DNA of 40,594 nt from Alkalibacterium olivapovliticus (GCF_003003275.1 NZ_PVTO01000023.1:1-40594), one strand, 5' to 3'. Positions 28,330-37,079 are shown, counted from the first letter of the stretch. The notes: generated by a model from the sequence alone, not told the origin. Translations and numbers: made by a program.

Positions 28330-28452
28330 AAATGAGAAAATTATCATTTTTCTTACTGTTTTTTAAAGTTTAAACACTACCGCTATAATTGTCAATTCTT
28401 TTTACGATAATATCTATCATTTTTCTATAATTTAATGAGAGAGTTTCTCATT
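28330..28452. promoter_or_regulatory. Two related inverted repeats flanking the opp-unit promoter (candidate operators)
   Basis: AATGAGA-n5-TCTCATT at 28434-28452 is perfect; AATGAGA-n4-TATCATT at 28331-28348 differs by one base. They sit on either side of the predicted -35 and -10. A repressor or activator binding to both is plausible; no known consensus is claimed. Confidence 0.45.
28367..28395 (-). promoter_or_regulatory. Predicted sigma-A promoter of the amidohydrolase-opp unit
   Basis: On the minus strand a perfect TTGACA (28390-28395), 17-bp spacer, and TAAACT (28367-28372), with the start codon about 70 bp downstream. The rest of the 432-bp gap (28297-28728) is very AT-rich; a poorer TTTACT/TATTAT or TTGTCC/TATAAT combination around 28632-28666 may drive the divergent gene. 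Confidence 0.75.
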
Positions 28453-28728
28453 TATTACTTTTATTTAAATAATAGAAGCGTTTTCATATTATTTGTGTCG
28501 TTTTTGTGACATATAACCAGTATTATTCATATAGTGCATATTTTTAGCATATAAAACTAATTATTCACTTACATAAAATAAGTGACAAAGTAGTGAACAA
28601 AAGATAAGAACATAATGACAGCTTGTTACTTTTTGTTTACTTGTCCCCTAAAAACATCTATTATAATGATTATAAAATATTCATCCCGTAATACTAAAGG
28701 TGAATTAAACGAACAGAGGTGACTATAT

Positions 28729-29088
28729 TTGGAAGAATATATAGATTCGGAATATGAAGAATTAGAAGCATATGCAAAGTCACTAGACATGACACCAGAA
28801 GAATACGCCCTTAGTCTTCATAAAAAGAACCAGAAAGTTAAATCCGTATTACTAGTAAATGGACATGAATACAAACAGTTTGTAGAAGAATTCCATTCTG
28901 TTCTAGATGACATGGTTGCTTATAAAACAGTCAACGCCAAGAAGCAATCTGTTGATGATCAGCTTTTGATTAAGAAGGTCGTTCATATACTTACGTCGAC
29001 AAGCGCGGATCCAAAAGTGCTTGCCCAACTCTTTCATCACTATCCAGAGGGAATTAACGATAAACTAAATAATCTGTCATCACGGTAA
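28729..29088 (+). CDS. Small acidic protein of unknown function (TTG start)
   Basis: A 119-residue soluble protein that I do not recognise. The N terminus is acidic (EEYIDSEYEELEAYAKSLDMTPEEY) and helical; a basic helix SLHKKNQKVKSVLLVNG follows, and the second half (VDDQLLIKKVVHILTSTSADPKVLAQLFHHY) looks helical too. No transmembrane segment, signal peptide or Cys is seen. Translation starts at TTG 28729 with AGAGGTGA six nt upstream; a strong perfect terminator follows the stop. This makes it a real monocistronic gene rather than a chance frame. It is divergent from the opp unit, which could point to a regulatory link, but no DNA-binding motif is apparent. Confidence 0.75.
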   Translation: MEEYIDSEYEELEAYAKSLDMTPEEYALSLHKKNQKVKSVLLVNGHEYKQFVEEFHSVLDDMVAYKTVNAKKQSVDDQLLIKKVVHILTSTSADPKVLAQLFHHYPEGINDKLNNLSSR

Positions 29089-29106
29089 GTTGGTAGGGTG
29101 ACACAT

Positions 29107-29147
29107 AAAAACAGCCAGATACCTGCATCCAGGTATCTGGCCGTTTT
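29107..29147 (+). terminator. Terminator after the small acidic protein gene
   Basis: An 18-bp stem with one wobble (AAAACAGCCAGATACCTG with its near-complement ending CCGTTTT) and a tiny loop, followed by TTTTAT. It can also work for the convergent YdjM-like gene. Confidence 0.92.
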
Positions 29148-29170
29148 TATAGTGTCTAAGGTAATCTAAA

Positions 29171-29662
29171 TCAAAATAGTAAGGAGATCTGATACATCAA
29201 TCCGCAAAAGGCGATCAGAAAAATAATCGTTTCTGAGAATTTCCCGGTCGTATAATAGACTTTCCTGAAACCGAACTGAATACGTTTAGAGTAAATCGGC
29301 TGAAACCAGGCTACGCCTGTTTTTGAAAAAGAATCTTCTATTAAGTGAGCGATGTAGCCGATTATAAAGTAGTCTCCCCATATAGTCGGGAGGTTTAGAG
29401 CTGAAACCAGTAATCCCGTCAGGAAGAGAACAACAGCAGCGCCTGCAAGCGAATGGGCTAATCCTCTGTGGCCAAAGACCATTCCGATGCCATGACTGAT
29501 GCCGCCCGTCCGGTTCCCAATAAACGATTTAGGGTGATCGATATCTGGAAAAACGGCCCCTATTCCTAAGGCTACAGCCGTTCCAACAGTCAGTTGTCCT
29601 GTCGACACCAGTACAGGCATCGCTGCGGCGTAAGTGACCATCAGGTGTGTGTGATAACGCAT
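29171..29662 (-). CDS. YdjM-family membrane-bound metal-dependent hydrolase
   Basis: A 163-residue membrane protein of the DUF457/YdjM family. Predicted transmembrane segments lie at about residues 8-40, 75-95, 100-115 and 140-160. Conserved putative metal residues appear in order: HTHLMV at the N terminus, FPDIDHPKSFIGNR, GHRGLAHSL and AHLIEDSFSKTGVAWFQP. Some relatives are LexA-regulated, but enzymatic activity is not proven for the family. The start has a good AGGAG. It is a single-gene unit convergent with the small acidic protein gene. Confidence 0.87.
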   Translation of the reverse strand: MRYHTHLMVTYAAAMPVLVSTGQLTVGTAVALGIGAVFPDIDHPKSFIGNRTGGISHGIGMVFGHRGLAHSLAGAAVVLFLTGLLVSALNLPTIWGDYFIIGYIAHLIEDSFSKTGVAWFQPIYSKRIQFGFRKVYYTTGKFSETIIFLIAFCGLMYQISLLF

Positions 29663-29967
29663 GGGGGGTACTCCTTCTTTAAAATATTATTAACGTTTTC
29701 TTAAACACTCATCAGTTAAAGCAGGCTTTATCTTTTCTTCCTGATTTGAAGCTTAACGGGAGCTGCCTCGAGCCTATATGTAGATTGCGCTTGCGTTGCA
29801 CTCCTAGACTAAACTGGTTGTGCCTGAACTGTCTATTTCATTTGATTATTTAATAGACGATTTATCAATAATACCATATCAAAACTAACTGTAGAAGGCG
29901 TTATGCCTATTTTGATAAATAGCTGAGTCATTGTCCTGGTTGATTTGATATGATGTGAATAGTAAAA
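29663..29967. other. Gene-free region upstream of the YdjM-like gene
   Basis: About 300 bp without a coding frame. It has a moderately GC-rich middle (29760-29830) and small hairpins such as AGGCGTTATGCCT near 29898. No RNA family was recognised. It should hold the promoter of the YdjM-like gene, but none was placed with confidence. Confidence 0.4.
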
Positions 29968-29997
29968 CTGCTGTACTCAACTAAATGAGTACAGCAG
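29968..29997 (-). terminator. Terminator of the pxp-cof operon
   Basis: A perfect 12-bp stem CTGCTGTACTCA/TGAGTACAGCAG with a 6-nt loop and TTTTAC on the minus strand. Its loop and stem resemble the hairpin at 39330-39371, with compensating base changes. Confidence 0.88.
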
Positions 29998-30029
29998 CTC
30001 TATTTATAATTAGTCAGTTTTTTTCAGAA

Positions 30030-30809
30030 TCAGTCGATCAGTTTGAAGTGTTTCATCCCTTCAATTAATCCGCCCTTCGTATTGGCGGATGTCACATAGT
30101 CAGCAACCTCTTTCACTTCTTCAAGACCATTAGCCATTGCCACACTGTGGTCGACACGTTCCAGCATTTCTTTATCATTTGATCCGTCTCCAAAAGCGTA
30201 AAGTGGAACATCTTTCATCTTTATGACTTCAAGCAGAGCATCTATCCCTGTAGCTTTGGAATTGCCTTTGATAATAGTATCAATACTGTAAGGTGTATTA
30301 CGGTAAAATGATAGTTCTGGGAATGCATCAATAAATGTCTGGTCTACGGAATGATCTTCGCTCAATATCAGCATCATCAGAATTTCCTCTTTTTCATCCA
30401 GTGTTTTGTCTATTTCAGGTGGATCCTCATGAATAAAGTTGTAGGCTTTTTTTAAGGTTTCACTGTAGCGAGTAGCTCTGATTTTTTCAGAGTTATACAT
30501 AGACAGCGGCATAGAGTGTTTATCTGTCATTTGTTTCAGACGATTCACTAACTCTTTTGGCATGACATTCCGGTACACTTCTTCCCCTTCAAATTGAATA
30601 TATTGACCATTAAGGGTAATAAAAGAGTCGATAATCGTATCTTTCAATACATATTCGATTTCCATCGGGCTTCTACCAGTCGCTATAAAAGGGACAGCGC
30701 CTTTTCTCTTCAACTCGACAAGCGCTTCCTTTACATTCTCATCAACTTGGGATTCTTCATTTAACAACGTTCCATCTAAATCAAAAAACACTAATGCAGT
30801 GGGTTTCAT
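30030..30809 (-). CDS. Cof-type HAD family phosphatase
   Basis: A 259-residue HAD-IIB hydrolase with motif I FFDLDGTLL (nucleophile Asp at about residue 10), motif II FIATGRS, the motif III Lys in IIKGNSKATGI, and motif IV FGDGSNDKEML. The C2 cap covers about residues 85-180. Members dephosphorylate sugar phosphates, pyridoxal phosphate or FMN-like substrates, and the target cannot be predicted. GAGGAG precedes the ATG. It follows pxpA by 38 bp and precedes the terminator, so it is likely cotranscribed with the 5-oxoprolinase genes without an obvious functional link. Confidence 0.92.
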   Translation of the reverse strand: MKPTALVFFDLDGTLLNEESQVDENVKEALVELKRKGAVPFIATGRSPMEIEYVLKDTIIDSFITLNGQYIQFEGEEVYRNVMPKELVNRLKQMTDKHSMPLSMYNSEKIRATRYSETLKKAYNFIHEDPPEIDKTLDEKEEILMMLILSEDHSVDQTFIDAFPELSFYRNTPYSIDTIIKGNSKATGIDALLEVIKMKDVPLYAFGDGSNDKEMLERVDHSVAMANGLEEVKEVADYVTSANTKGGLIEGMKHFKLID

Positions 30810-30847
30810 TCAATTTCTCCTCGTATTGTATAGTTTGAACTCTTCAC

Positions 30848-31600
30848 TCAGATTGCTGAAGAGACTGTGATTCCTCTTTTATTCAGGGTGGTGTATAGAC
30901 GATTCGTAAACTGGACCGCTTTAGGATTGTCCCCATGAACACAAATGGAGTCAGGCTGAAGCTCGATCCATTTTCCTGATAGGGTTTGTATATTTCCTTC
31001 TTCGACCAGTTTGACCATACGTTCCACAGCTAATGCTTCATCTTCTATGAGCGCATTCGGCTGACTTCTGGGAACTAGAGTGCCATCATCTTGATAATGA
31101 CGGTCAGCAAACACTTCCTGTGCATAAGGCAAATTAATATCGCGTGCTGCTCTGATCAGTTCACTGCCTGCCAGTCCATAAAGTATCAGATCGGGATCCA
31201 CCTCTTTGATTGCTTCACAGATAGCTAAAGCTAAATGATAGTCTCTTGCTGCCATATTGTAGAGTGCACCATGGGGTTTGACGTGATGCAGCTTACCTGT
31301 TTTACTGAAGGCAGCCAATGCTCCAACCTGGTACTTCACGTCATTTTTAGCTTCTTCAGGTGAAATTACCATATCACGCCGACCGAACCCAATCAAGTCA
31401 GGCAATCCAGGATGGGCGCCCAAAGCAACCCCATGCTGTTCGGCAGACTTGACTGTTTCAGCCATTACCATCGGATCTGATGCATGAAAGCCACAGGCAA
31501 TGTTGGCGGATGATATGTACGGCATGATTTTTGCATCCATTCCCATAACGTATGGACCGAAGCTTTCCCCCAAATCACAGTTGACATCTACTTTTATCAT
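30848..31600 (-). CDS. pxpA: 5-oxoprolinase subunit PxpA (LamB/YcsF family)
   Basis: PxpA, PxpB and PxpC together form the ATP-dependent prokaryotic 5-oxoprolinase that opens 5-oxoproline (pyroglutamate) to glutamate. The 250-residue protein starts MIKVDVNCDLGESFGPYVMG and has IACGFHASDP, GAHPGLPDLIGFGRR, VKPHGALYN and the VCVHGD-like ending SICVHGDNPKAV, all LamB/YcsF hallmarks. TAGGAG precedes the ATG. It is the third pxp gene, 39 bp after pxpC. Confidence 0.96.
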   Translation of the reverse strand: MIKVDVNCDLGESFGPYVMGMDAKIMPYISSANIACGFHASDPMVMAETVKSAEQHGVALGAHPGLPDLIGFGRRDMVISPEEAKNDVKYQVGALAAFSKTGKLHHVKPHGALYNMAARDYHLALAICEAIKEVDPDLILYGLAGSELIRAARDINLPYAQEVFADRHYQDDGTLVPRSQPNALIEDEALAVERMVKLVEEGNIQTLSGKWIELQPDSICVHGDNPKAVQFTNRLYTTLNKRGITVSSAI

Positions 31601-31639
31601 TTAATTTTCTCACTCCTATTAATTCAGCTTCTCGTTACC

Positions 31640-33073
31640 TCAGCTCTCGCTATCCAGTTCCACTTCCATGAGCGGCATGCCATATTCGACCATCTGATCA
31701 TTCTCTACATAAATAGACCGCACAATGCCATTTGTAAAGGCAATCACATCATTGGATATCTTCAATGCTTCTATTCTACCAACTACCTGTCCCACGACGA
31801 CATGATCCCCTTCTTTTATATATAATTGATTTCCTCGCTCAGAATGGGTGAAATATACCCCGACAAGTGTTGACTGCATCAGTTCAGTATCCGGCTTTTC
31901 AACTGGTGTGTTTTCACCTAAGCGGTCGGTTTCAGGCATCTCTAACTGAGGTTGCCGTTTATCCAGCTTCACTTTAACAAGATTACTTTCGTAGGAGAAG
32001 TACGTCAGCTTTGATTTGTCGACTCTACGAATAACATCTTTAATTTGGTCAGGATTCCACTCTATGTGATTATCCTGTTTTAGTTTATCATTAGACACTT
32101 TCTCACTCACTTCTTTTCTCTCTGGATCAGTCAGCTGTGCTGCCCATTGACTGAAGAGCTCTTCCTGCTCAGCCAGTAAATCTTGCGCCTCTTTTAAAGG
32201 AATGCTAACAAATGTGATCTTTTTTCCAGGCCTGCACTGAACCATCTTGGGTATATCAACACTGCAGATGGTTCCGATAACGGGATAGCCGCCTGTTGTC
32301 TGCCGATCAGCTAAGAGAACGATCGGCTTTCCATCAGGCGGGATTTGAATATCACCTAATACCGTTGCTTCAGATAGACTTTCCTGCTGATGATCCGGTT
32401 CGACAGCCTGCCCTTCCAGCCTGTACCCCATCCGGTCCGCTTTTACAGAAACTGAATAGTCGTTTTGACAAAACAGCTCCTGCGTTCCTTCTTCAAAGTG
32501 CGTATCGTCTTCAGTTGGCACGTACCGGATGATCTCTGAATCAAATAGATCGCTAAGTATTTCTAGGGACATGATTAATGACTGACTTTCGATTAAAGTA
32601 TTGCTAATCGTTTTAAATTGAATCGTATCACCCGACTTTAAGGCCCTTCCTTCCAGACCTCCAATGCCATAGCGTGTACTTGTAGACTGACTGCCCATTA
32701 CTTCAGGTATTTTCAGTCCGCCGAAAAAGCCAACATAGGAGAACATGCCGCTTTTCAAGAGGTCAGTCGTGAGCTCATCTCCCGCTTCTACGTGAACGGC
32801 TTGATACATTGTGATCGGCACACCGTTTAACCTGGGACTGCAGTCCGCTCCAGTAATGGCTAAGGTAGTTGGCTCTGAAAAAGAGAAGCTCCCTCCTTGG
32901 ACTGCCATCTCTATTACTGCTTCATTATGGGTATTGCCAACCAGTAGATTAGCCAATCTGTAAGAAAACTGATCCATTGCGCCTGAAACGGAAAAACCGT
33001 AACGCTGATACCCGCTTCTTCCCTGGTCTTGAATAGTCGTCTGCATGCCGCTACGCGTTACCTGGATCCCCAT
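31640..33073 (-). CDS. pxpC: 5-oxoprolinase subunit PxpC fused to a biotin-carrier-like domain
   Basis: A 477-residue protein. The first ~315 residues are the PxpC/KipA carboxyltransferase-type domain (MGIQVTRSGMQTTIQDQGRSGYQ, MDQFSYRLANLLVGN, GITGADCSPRLNG-like segments). After a charged linker, residues about 395-470 form a biotinyl/lipoyl-like domain with IEALKISNDV, where the Lys occupies the biotin-attachment position of the (A/V)(M/L)K(M/I) motif, and flanking IKEGDHVVVGQVVG and GIVRSIYVENDQMVEYG. The usual PxpC is about 310-330 residues, so this is a fusion; elsewhere a separate AccB-like gene sits beside pxp. The start at ATG 33073 follows GAGGAGG by six nt. It overlaps pxpB by 23 bp. 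No biotin carboxylase gene is in the window. Confidence 0.92.
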   Translation of the reverse strand: MGIQVTRSGMQTTIQDQGRSGYQRYGFSVSGAMDQFSYRLANLLVGNTHNEAVIEMAVQGGSFSFSEPTTLAITGADCSPRLNGVPITMYQAVHVEAGDELTTDLLKSGMFSYVGFFGGLKIPEVMGSQSTSTRYGIGGLEGRALKSGDTIQFKTISNTLIESQSLIMSLEILSDLFDSEIIRYVPTEDDTHFEEGTQELFCQNDYSVSVKADRMGYRLEGQAVEPDHQQESLSEATVLGDIQIPPDGKPIVLLADRQTTGGYPVIGTICSVDIPKMVQCRPGKKITFVSIPLKEAQDLLAEQEELFSQWAAQLTDPERKEVSEKVSNDKLKQDNHIEWNPDQIKDVIRRVDKSKLTYFSYESNLVKVKLDKRQPQLEMPETDRLGENTPVEKPDTELMQSTLVGVYFTHSERGNQLYIKEGDHVVVGQVVGRIEALKISNDVIAFTNGIVRSIYVENDQMVEYGMPLMEVELDSES

Positions 33074-33803
33074 AGCCATCCTCCTCGATCTTGACCTTAC
33101 ACTGATAGGTATTAGTATAAACCTGTTGCCGGATCATGTCATACTCTTTTATAGAAACTGGCCTGAAGCGGATGTAATCGCCAGCTTCATATAAAAAAGG
33201 CGACTCCCGATCGGCATCAAACAGCTGAACAGGTGTGGACCCGATCAGTCGCCATCCACCCGGAGATGCCACCGGGTATATGCCTGTCTGGCTCCCAGCG
33301 ATCCCTACTGCCCCTGCCTGAATTTTATGCCGCGGTGTCCTTAACCTGGGCATGCTTAGGACTGGATTCAGCCCGCCTAAGTAGGCAAAGCCAGGCAGGA
33401 AACCCAGCATATAGATTAGATAGTCCCGTTCACTATGCAGCTGGATGACGTCTTCTGCAGACAATCCTGCATGATTAGCCACGTCTTTCAGATCGATTCC
33501 GAACTGCTCATCGTAGCAGACGGGTATCTCAATGATTCTCTTTTTCATTCTAGGTATCTTTTGACTAACCGACAGCAAGGACCATATGGTTTCAGATAGC
33601 GTTTCATAGTCAGTTTGTAAGGCATCATACAGAACCGTCAGCGTCCGAAAAGCAGGAATGGTTTCCCTAATGCCTGGGATATCCTTCTGTGAAATCGCAT
33701 CATCAAGCTGACTCACCTGTTTATGTATGGTCTGATCGATTTTGTTCTCAAACACTATCCTGAGTGACTGATCGCCAGCTGGAAACATACTTACCTTAGA
33801 CAT
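33051..33803 (-). CDS. pxpB: 5-oxoprolinase subunit PxpB (KipI family)
   Basis: A 250-residue KipI/PxpB protein: FPAGDQSLRIVFE at the N terminus, IPVCYDEQFGIDL, the MLGFLPGFAYLGGL motif, PRLRTPRHKIQAGAVGIAGSQTGIYP, and SPGGWRLIGSTPVQLF. KipI in Bacillus was first described as a kinase inhibitor, but with adjacent pxpA and pxpC the 5-oxoprolinase role is the better assignment. AAAGGATG precedes the ATG. It is the first gene of the operon pxpB-pxpC-pxpA-cof. Confidence 0.95.
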   Translation of the reverse strand: MSKVSMFPAGDQSLRIVFENKIDQTIHKQVSQLDDAISQKDIPGIRETIPAFRTLTVLYDALQTDYETLSETIWSLLSVSQKIPRMKKRIIEIPVCYDEQFGIDLKDVANHAGLSAEDVIQLHSERDYLIYMLGFLPGFAYLGGLNPVLSMPRLRTPRHKIQAGAVGIAGSQTGIYPVASPGGWRLIGSTPVQLFDADRESPFLYEAGDYIRFRPVSIKEYDMIRQQVYTNTYQCKVKIEEDGYGDPGNA

Positions 33804-33918
33804 CCAATCATCCTTTCCCAGACTCTTTTTACTTTTTCTATCGTATAATCTGTTTAAAATCTCATTATCTATTATTTAGAAGTACTCAATCCTAATTCTT
33901 AAAAATGAAAAACAAAAA

Positions 33919-33968
33919 CCCAATAAAGGAATACAGACGGGTGAGGACTCTGCATCTGCTTTATTGGG
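33919..33968 (-). terminator. Terminator of the TGA-split hydrolase gene
   Basis: CCCAATAAAG pairs with CTTTATTGGG across a 30-nt insert that itself can fold (CAGATG/CGTCTG); a T5 run follows on the minus strand. Confidence 0.75.
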
Positions 33969-34046
33969 AGTTTATCATATTATTGCCTTTAACGGTGTAT
34001 CTATTTTCCTGAAACAAGCCAGATGAACCTCAAAACTAACTATTAC

Positions 34047-35675
34047 TCACCTGTATTGATACATAAAACGTTCCATATAGTAGATAAATGTCTGATTATA
34101 AAAACCGGAGAAATACAAATCACTGCCATGTGCACCGTAAGGCATCCAGATAATGGCACTTTCTGTATTACCTTGTTCTAGATAAGCCTCTCGAAATAGT
34201 TTGGCTACCTGTGGATCGACAATGGCATCTTTATCCCCTTGATAAATCAGAGCCGGAGGACTGTCTTCTTCAACCATTAAAGCCGGGTCGACTAACCCCT
34301 CTTCTCCAGTCAAGTCACGGTACTGAGCTAAGCCGTTTGCAGGATAAAAAGGGATCAGCCCGCTCACTGTCAGTCTTGAATCGATTGTGTCATCATATTG
34401 ATTCCCTGATAAGCCAAGAGCATTTCCTAAATGTCCACCGGCAGACCCACCTGATATGAATACCGAGTCAATGTCAGCTCCATACTCTTCATGATGATCA
34501 GCAAGATACGTCGTAAACAACCCTAAATGACGAACCATATCATCTATTGAAAAAGCACCTGCCACTTCGTCAGCAACTTCCGCAAACTCAACAAACTGAT
34601 CCTGATCATTCAAGCCATACTGCACATCGAAAACCACATAGCCTTGAGCCGCAAAGTATTTATTCATCTGGGGGAAATTCCCTTCGCCTTTGCCACCGGT
34701 ATCCCATCCACCGCCGTGAATCCGGATCAGAGTAGCCCCTTCACCCGGCAAATCAGCTGCATCTTCTAAAGGGGTATAGACATCAAAGCGCAGTTCCAGT
34801 CCCTCATCCACTCATTCTGTCCCTTCATAATAGAGAATATCCTCTGTGAGAGCATAGTTTTCTGAAGGAAGTCCAAAAAAATAAGCGGGAATCGAAAGGG
34901 GTCCCTCTCTGAAAGTAGACAGATTATTTTCAAACGTTTCCCACTCATTACCAAATGCTTCGGTGAAGTTGTCCTCTGCATCGTTCAGTTGTGAGGGAAT
35001 CGACAAGAAGGGCAAAGCAAATACCACAAACAATACGACTCCAACAGCTGACACACTATAAGACAGAACAGGTTTGTCTTTAGATGACATGACTTTCAAG
35101 AGCAGCCCAGCAGAGTTGAGGAAAATAAGGCTGTAAAACAAACTATACTGAGAAACAGCAACTTCCGCTAATCCTGAACTGGTTCGAGTCACCAGCACAT
35201 AAGCTAAATAGCACCCGGTCAACAGAACAACACTTAACAGGACCTGCATAACCACTTGGCTTACCTTCTTTAGTTTGCTTTCCCTGCTGTAGGTGAATGT
35301 CCTTTTATGTCTACTGTAGCGCCTCTTTTTTGGTACAGGTGTACCTGTGATTCCTACTCCAACTGCTAAAATCACCATCATGATGACAGCAGACAGCACA
35401 CTTCTGGATGACTGATTCGTCGGATTCAAGGATACTATCGTATTGATCAGCATAACGGCAAACAGCCCAACAGTGGACAGCAGGAGATAGGAGATATCCA
35501 GTTTGCTATACCTGCTACCATATACACTAGCCACACTTGTCCCAATCAGCGAAACCAAAAGTAACCCACCATACCCATTCCACCAGACACTGTCTCCTGG
35601 AAATAATCAGTAGATGACCGTTAGTACGAGAGATACGCTGTTTAGAACACATAAACTTTTAAAGAACTTGGTCAT
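34047..35675 (-). pseudogene. Multi-pass membrane alpha/beta hydrolase gene interrupted by two in-frame TGA codons
   Basis: One continuous frame of 543 codons runs from ATG 35675 (preceded by GTGGAGGAATCAA) to the stop at 34047, broken only by TGA at 35609-35607 (codon 23, context VIY-stop-LFPGD) and TGA at 34814-34812 (codon 288, context YEGTE-stop-VDEGL). There is no frameshift. The N-terminal half has about seven transmembrane segments with a basic cytoplasmic loop (PKKRRYSRHKRTF). The C-terminal part is an intact esterase domain: oxyanion motif RIHGGGWDTG, nucleophile Ser in SGGSAGGHLG, acid in GDKDAIVDP and His in PYGAHGSD. Either it is a recent pseudogene by two TGG-to-TGA changes, or UGA is read through, or the esterase restarts at the adjacent GTG 34811. 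TGA is a normal stop elsewhere in the window. Confidence 0.8.
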
Positions 35676-35929
35676 TTGATTCCTCCACTATTTGCTGAGT
35701 ATACGTCGTCTTTATTATTTATCATTACCTTAAAATGTAACACACTATCAGAGTGCCTCCCAAAATATAAGCATTCGTGGTGAGATTACAGGTCGTTCTT
35801 TACTTCTTAATATGCCATAATGGTGTCAGGTTAAAACGTGTAAAATGAGCACCCTGAGAATCAAATCAGCGACTAGCTAATGCAAGGGATTTGATCTGAA
35901 CATCTACTAACCACTTAGGAGGATTAACC
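35676..35929. other. Intergenic region between the split hydrolase gene and alkC
   Basis: This 254-bp stretch should contain divergent promoters. A hairpin ATCAAATC/GATTTGAT lies at about 35861-35895, just before the alkC ribosome binding site AGGAGG. No convincing sigma-A promoter was placed. Confidence 0.35.
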
Positions 35930-37024
35930 ATGGCAGACAATTTAAAAGATATCTATTCAAGAGACTTTCTCCTGGAATTGGCTAGTAAAGTAGAAACAGT
36001 CTACAGCGGATTTCAGACAACTGATTTCGTGGCGGCGGTTTTGGACGACAACTGGAGCGCGTTATCTGTCAGAGGACGTTCAAAAGCTATCGCTGAAAAG
36101 CTGGGATATTTCTTACCACCAAATTACGAAGACGCTCTAGAGGTTTTGTTTAAGGTCGCAGAAGACTGCAGCGGGTTCCCTTATCTCTTCTTTCCTGATT
36201 TTGTCACAGTATTTGGACATGAAAACAGGTATTGGGATTTATCCATGCTGGCACTTGAAACGTTCACGCGATGCTCTTCTTCTGAATTTGCCATAAGACC
36301 GTTCCTGCTAAACGATCCCGAGCGCACAATGAAACAGATGACGCAATGGGCACTCCATTCCAATGAACATGTCAGAAGATTGGCCAGTGAAGGATGCCGC
36401 CCGCGACTCCCTTGGGCAGAAGCCCTGCCTCTATTCAAAGCAAATCCGGAACCTGTTTTATCTATTTTAAATCTGCTTAAGGAAGATCGTTCATTATATG
36501 TACGAAAAAGCGTGGCCAATAATCTCAATGATATTTCAAAAGATCATCCGGACCTTATCCTAAAGACCGCACGGACCTGGCTCGGGATAAGCTCTGATAC
36601 AGATTGGATAGTCAGACGGGGCTGCAGGACTTTAATAAAAAATACAAACCCTGACATCATGACATTGTTCGGTTATGTACTCGACCCAAAAGTTATCAGT
36701 AATGCTAAAATTTCATCTTCACCTGAATCAGTATCTCTCGGCGAGCAAAGTGAATTTACCTACACCATTACACTGGAGTTAAAGGAGGAAACGAATCTTC
36801 GCATCGAATACGCCATTGATTTCGTCAAATCAAATGGACAGGGTAGTCGAAAAGCATTTCATATTTCAGATAAAACCGTGACTGGTAAAACGACCCTTAC
36901 AGGAGTCAAGCGGTACAAATGGAATGACCTCACGACGCGCCGTCACTATGCAGGTCATCATCACATCGTCCTTTTAGTAAACGGTATTGAAGTGGCCAAA
37001 ACAGCTGTAACATTGAGCGTCTGA
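35930..37024 (+). CDS. AlkC-type DNA alkylation repair glycosylase with C-terminal Ig-like domain
   Basis: A 364-residue protein. Residues 1 to about 265 form HEAT-like helical repeats of the AlkC/AlkD superfamily; typical AlkC segments are VRRLASEGCRPRLPWAEALP, LYVRKSVANNLNDISKDHPD and TDWIVRRGCRTLIKN. Residues about 270-364 form a beta-rich Ig-like domain (EFTYTITLELKEETNLRIEYAIDFVK, VNGIEVAKTAVTLSV), as described for a subset of AlkC enzymes in which this domain helps bind DNA. The predicted role is excision of N3-alkylated purines or cytosine. AGGAGG precedes the ATG. It is a plus-strand single gene. Confidence 0.88.
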   Translation: MADNLKDIYSRDFLLELASKVETVYSGFQTTDFVAAVLDDNWSALSVRGRSKAIAEKLGYFLPPNYEDALEVLFKVAEDCSGFPYLFFPDFVTVFGHENRYWDLSMLALETFTRCSSSEFAIRPFLLNDPERTMKQMTQWALHSNEHVRRLASEGCRPRLPWAEALPLFKANPEPVLSILNLLKEDRSLYVRKSVANNLNDISKDHPDLILKTARTWLGISSDTDWIVRRGCRTLIKNTNPDIMTLFGYVLDPKVISNAKISSSPESVSLGEQSEFTYTITLELKEETNLRIEYAIDFVKSNGQGSRKAFHISDKTVTGKTTLTGVKRYKWNDLTTRRHYAGHHHIVLLVNGIEVAKTAVTLSV

Positions 37025-37079
37025 CTGACTGTCAGGTGTACCTTGGGGGTTCTCTGACTATCCCTTTTATTCATCAAAA

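Noticed and set aside
28330-28349. CodY box upstream of the opp unit
   Set aside because: Only the first half (AATTTTCT) fits the consensus; the second half does not.
29760-29830. Possible structured RNA in the moderately GC-rich part of the gap before the YdjM-like gene
   Set aside because: No conserved RNA motif, promoter or terminator pair could be recognised.
34047-35675. Alternative genetic code (TGA as Trp) to explain the split hydrolase
   Set aside because: TGA is used as the normal stop of sufD, thiM, thiD and alkC in the same window, and Trp is encoded by TGG.
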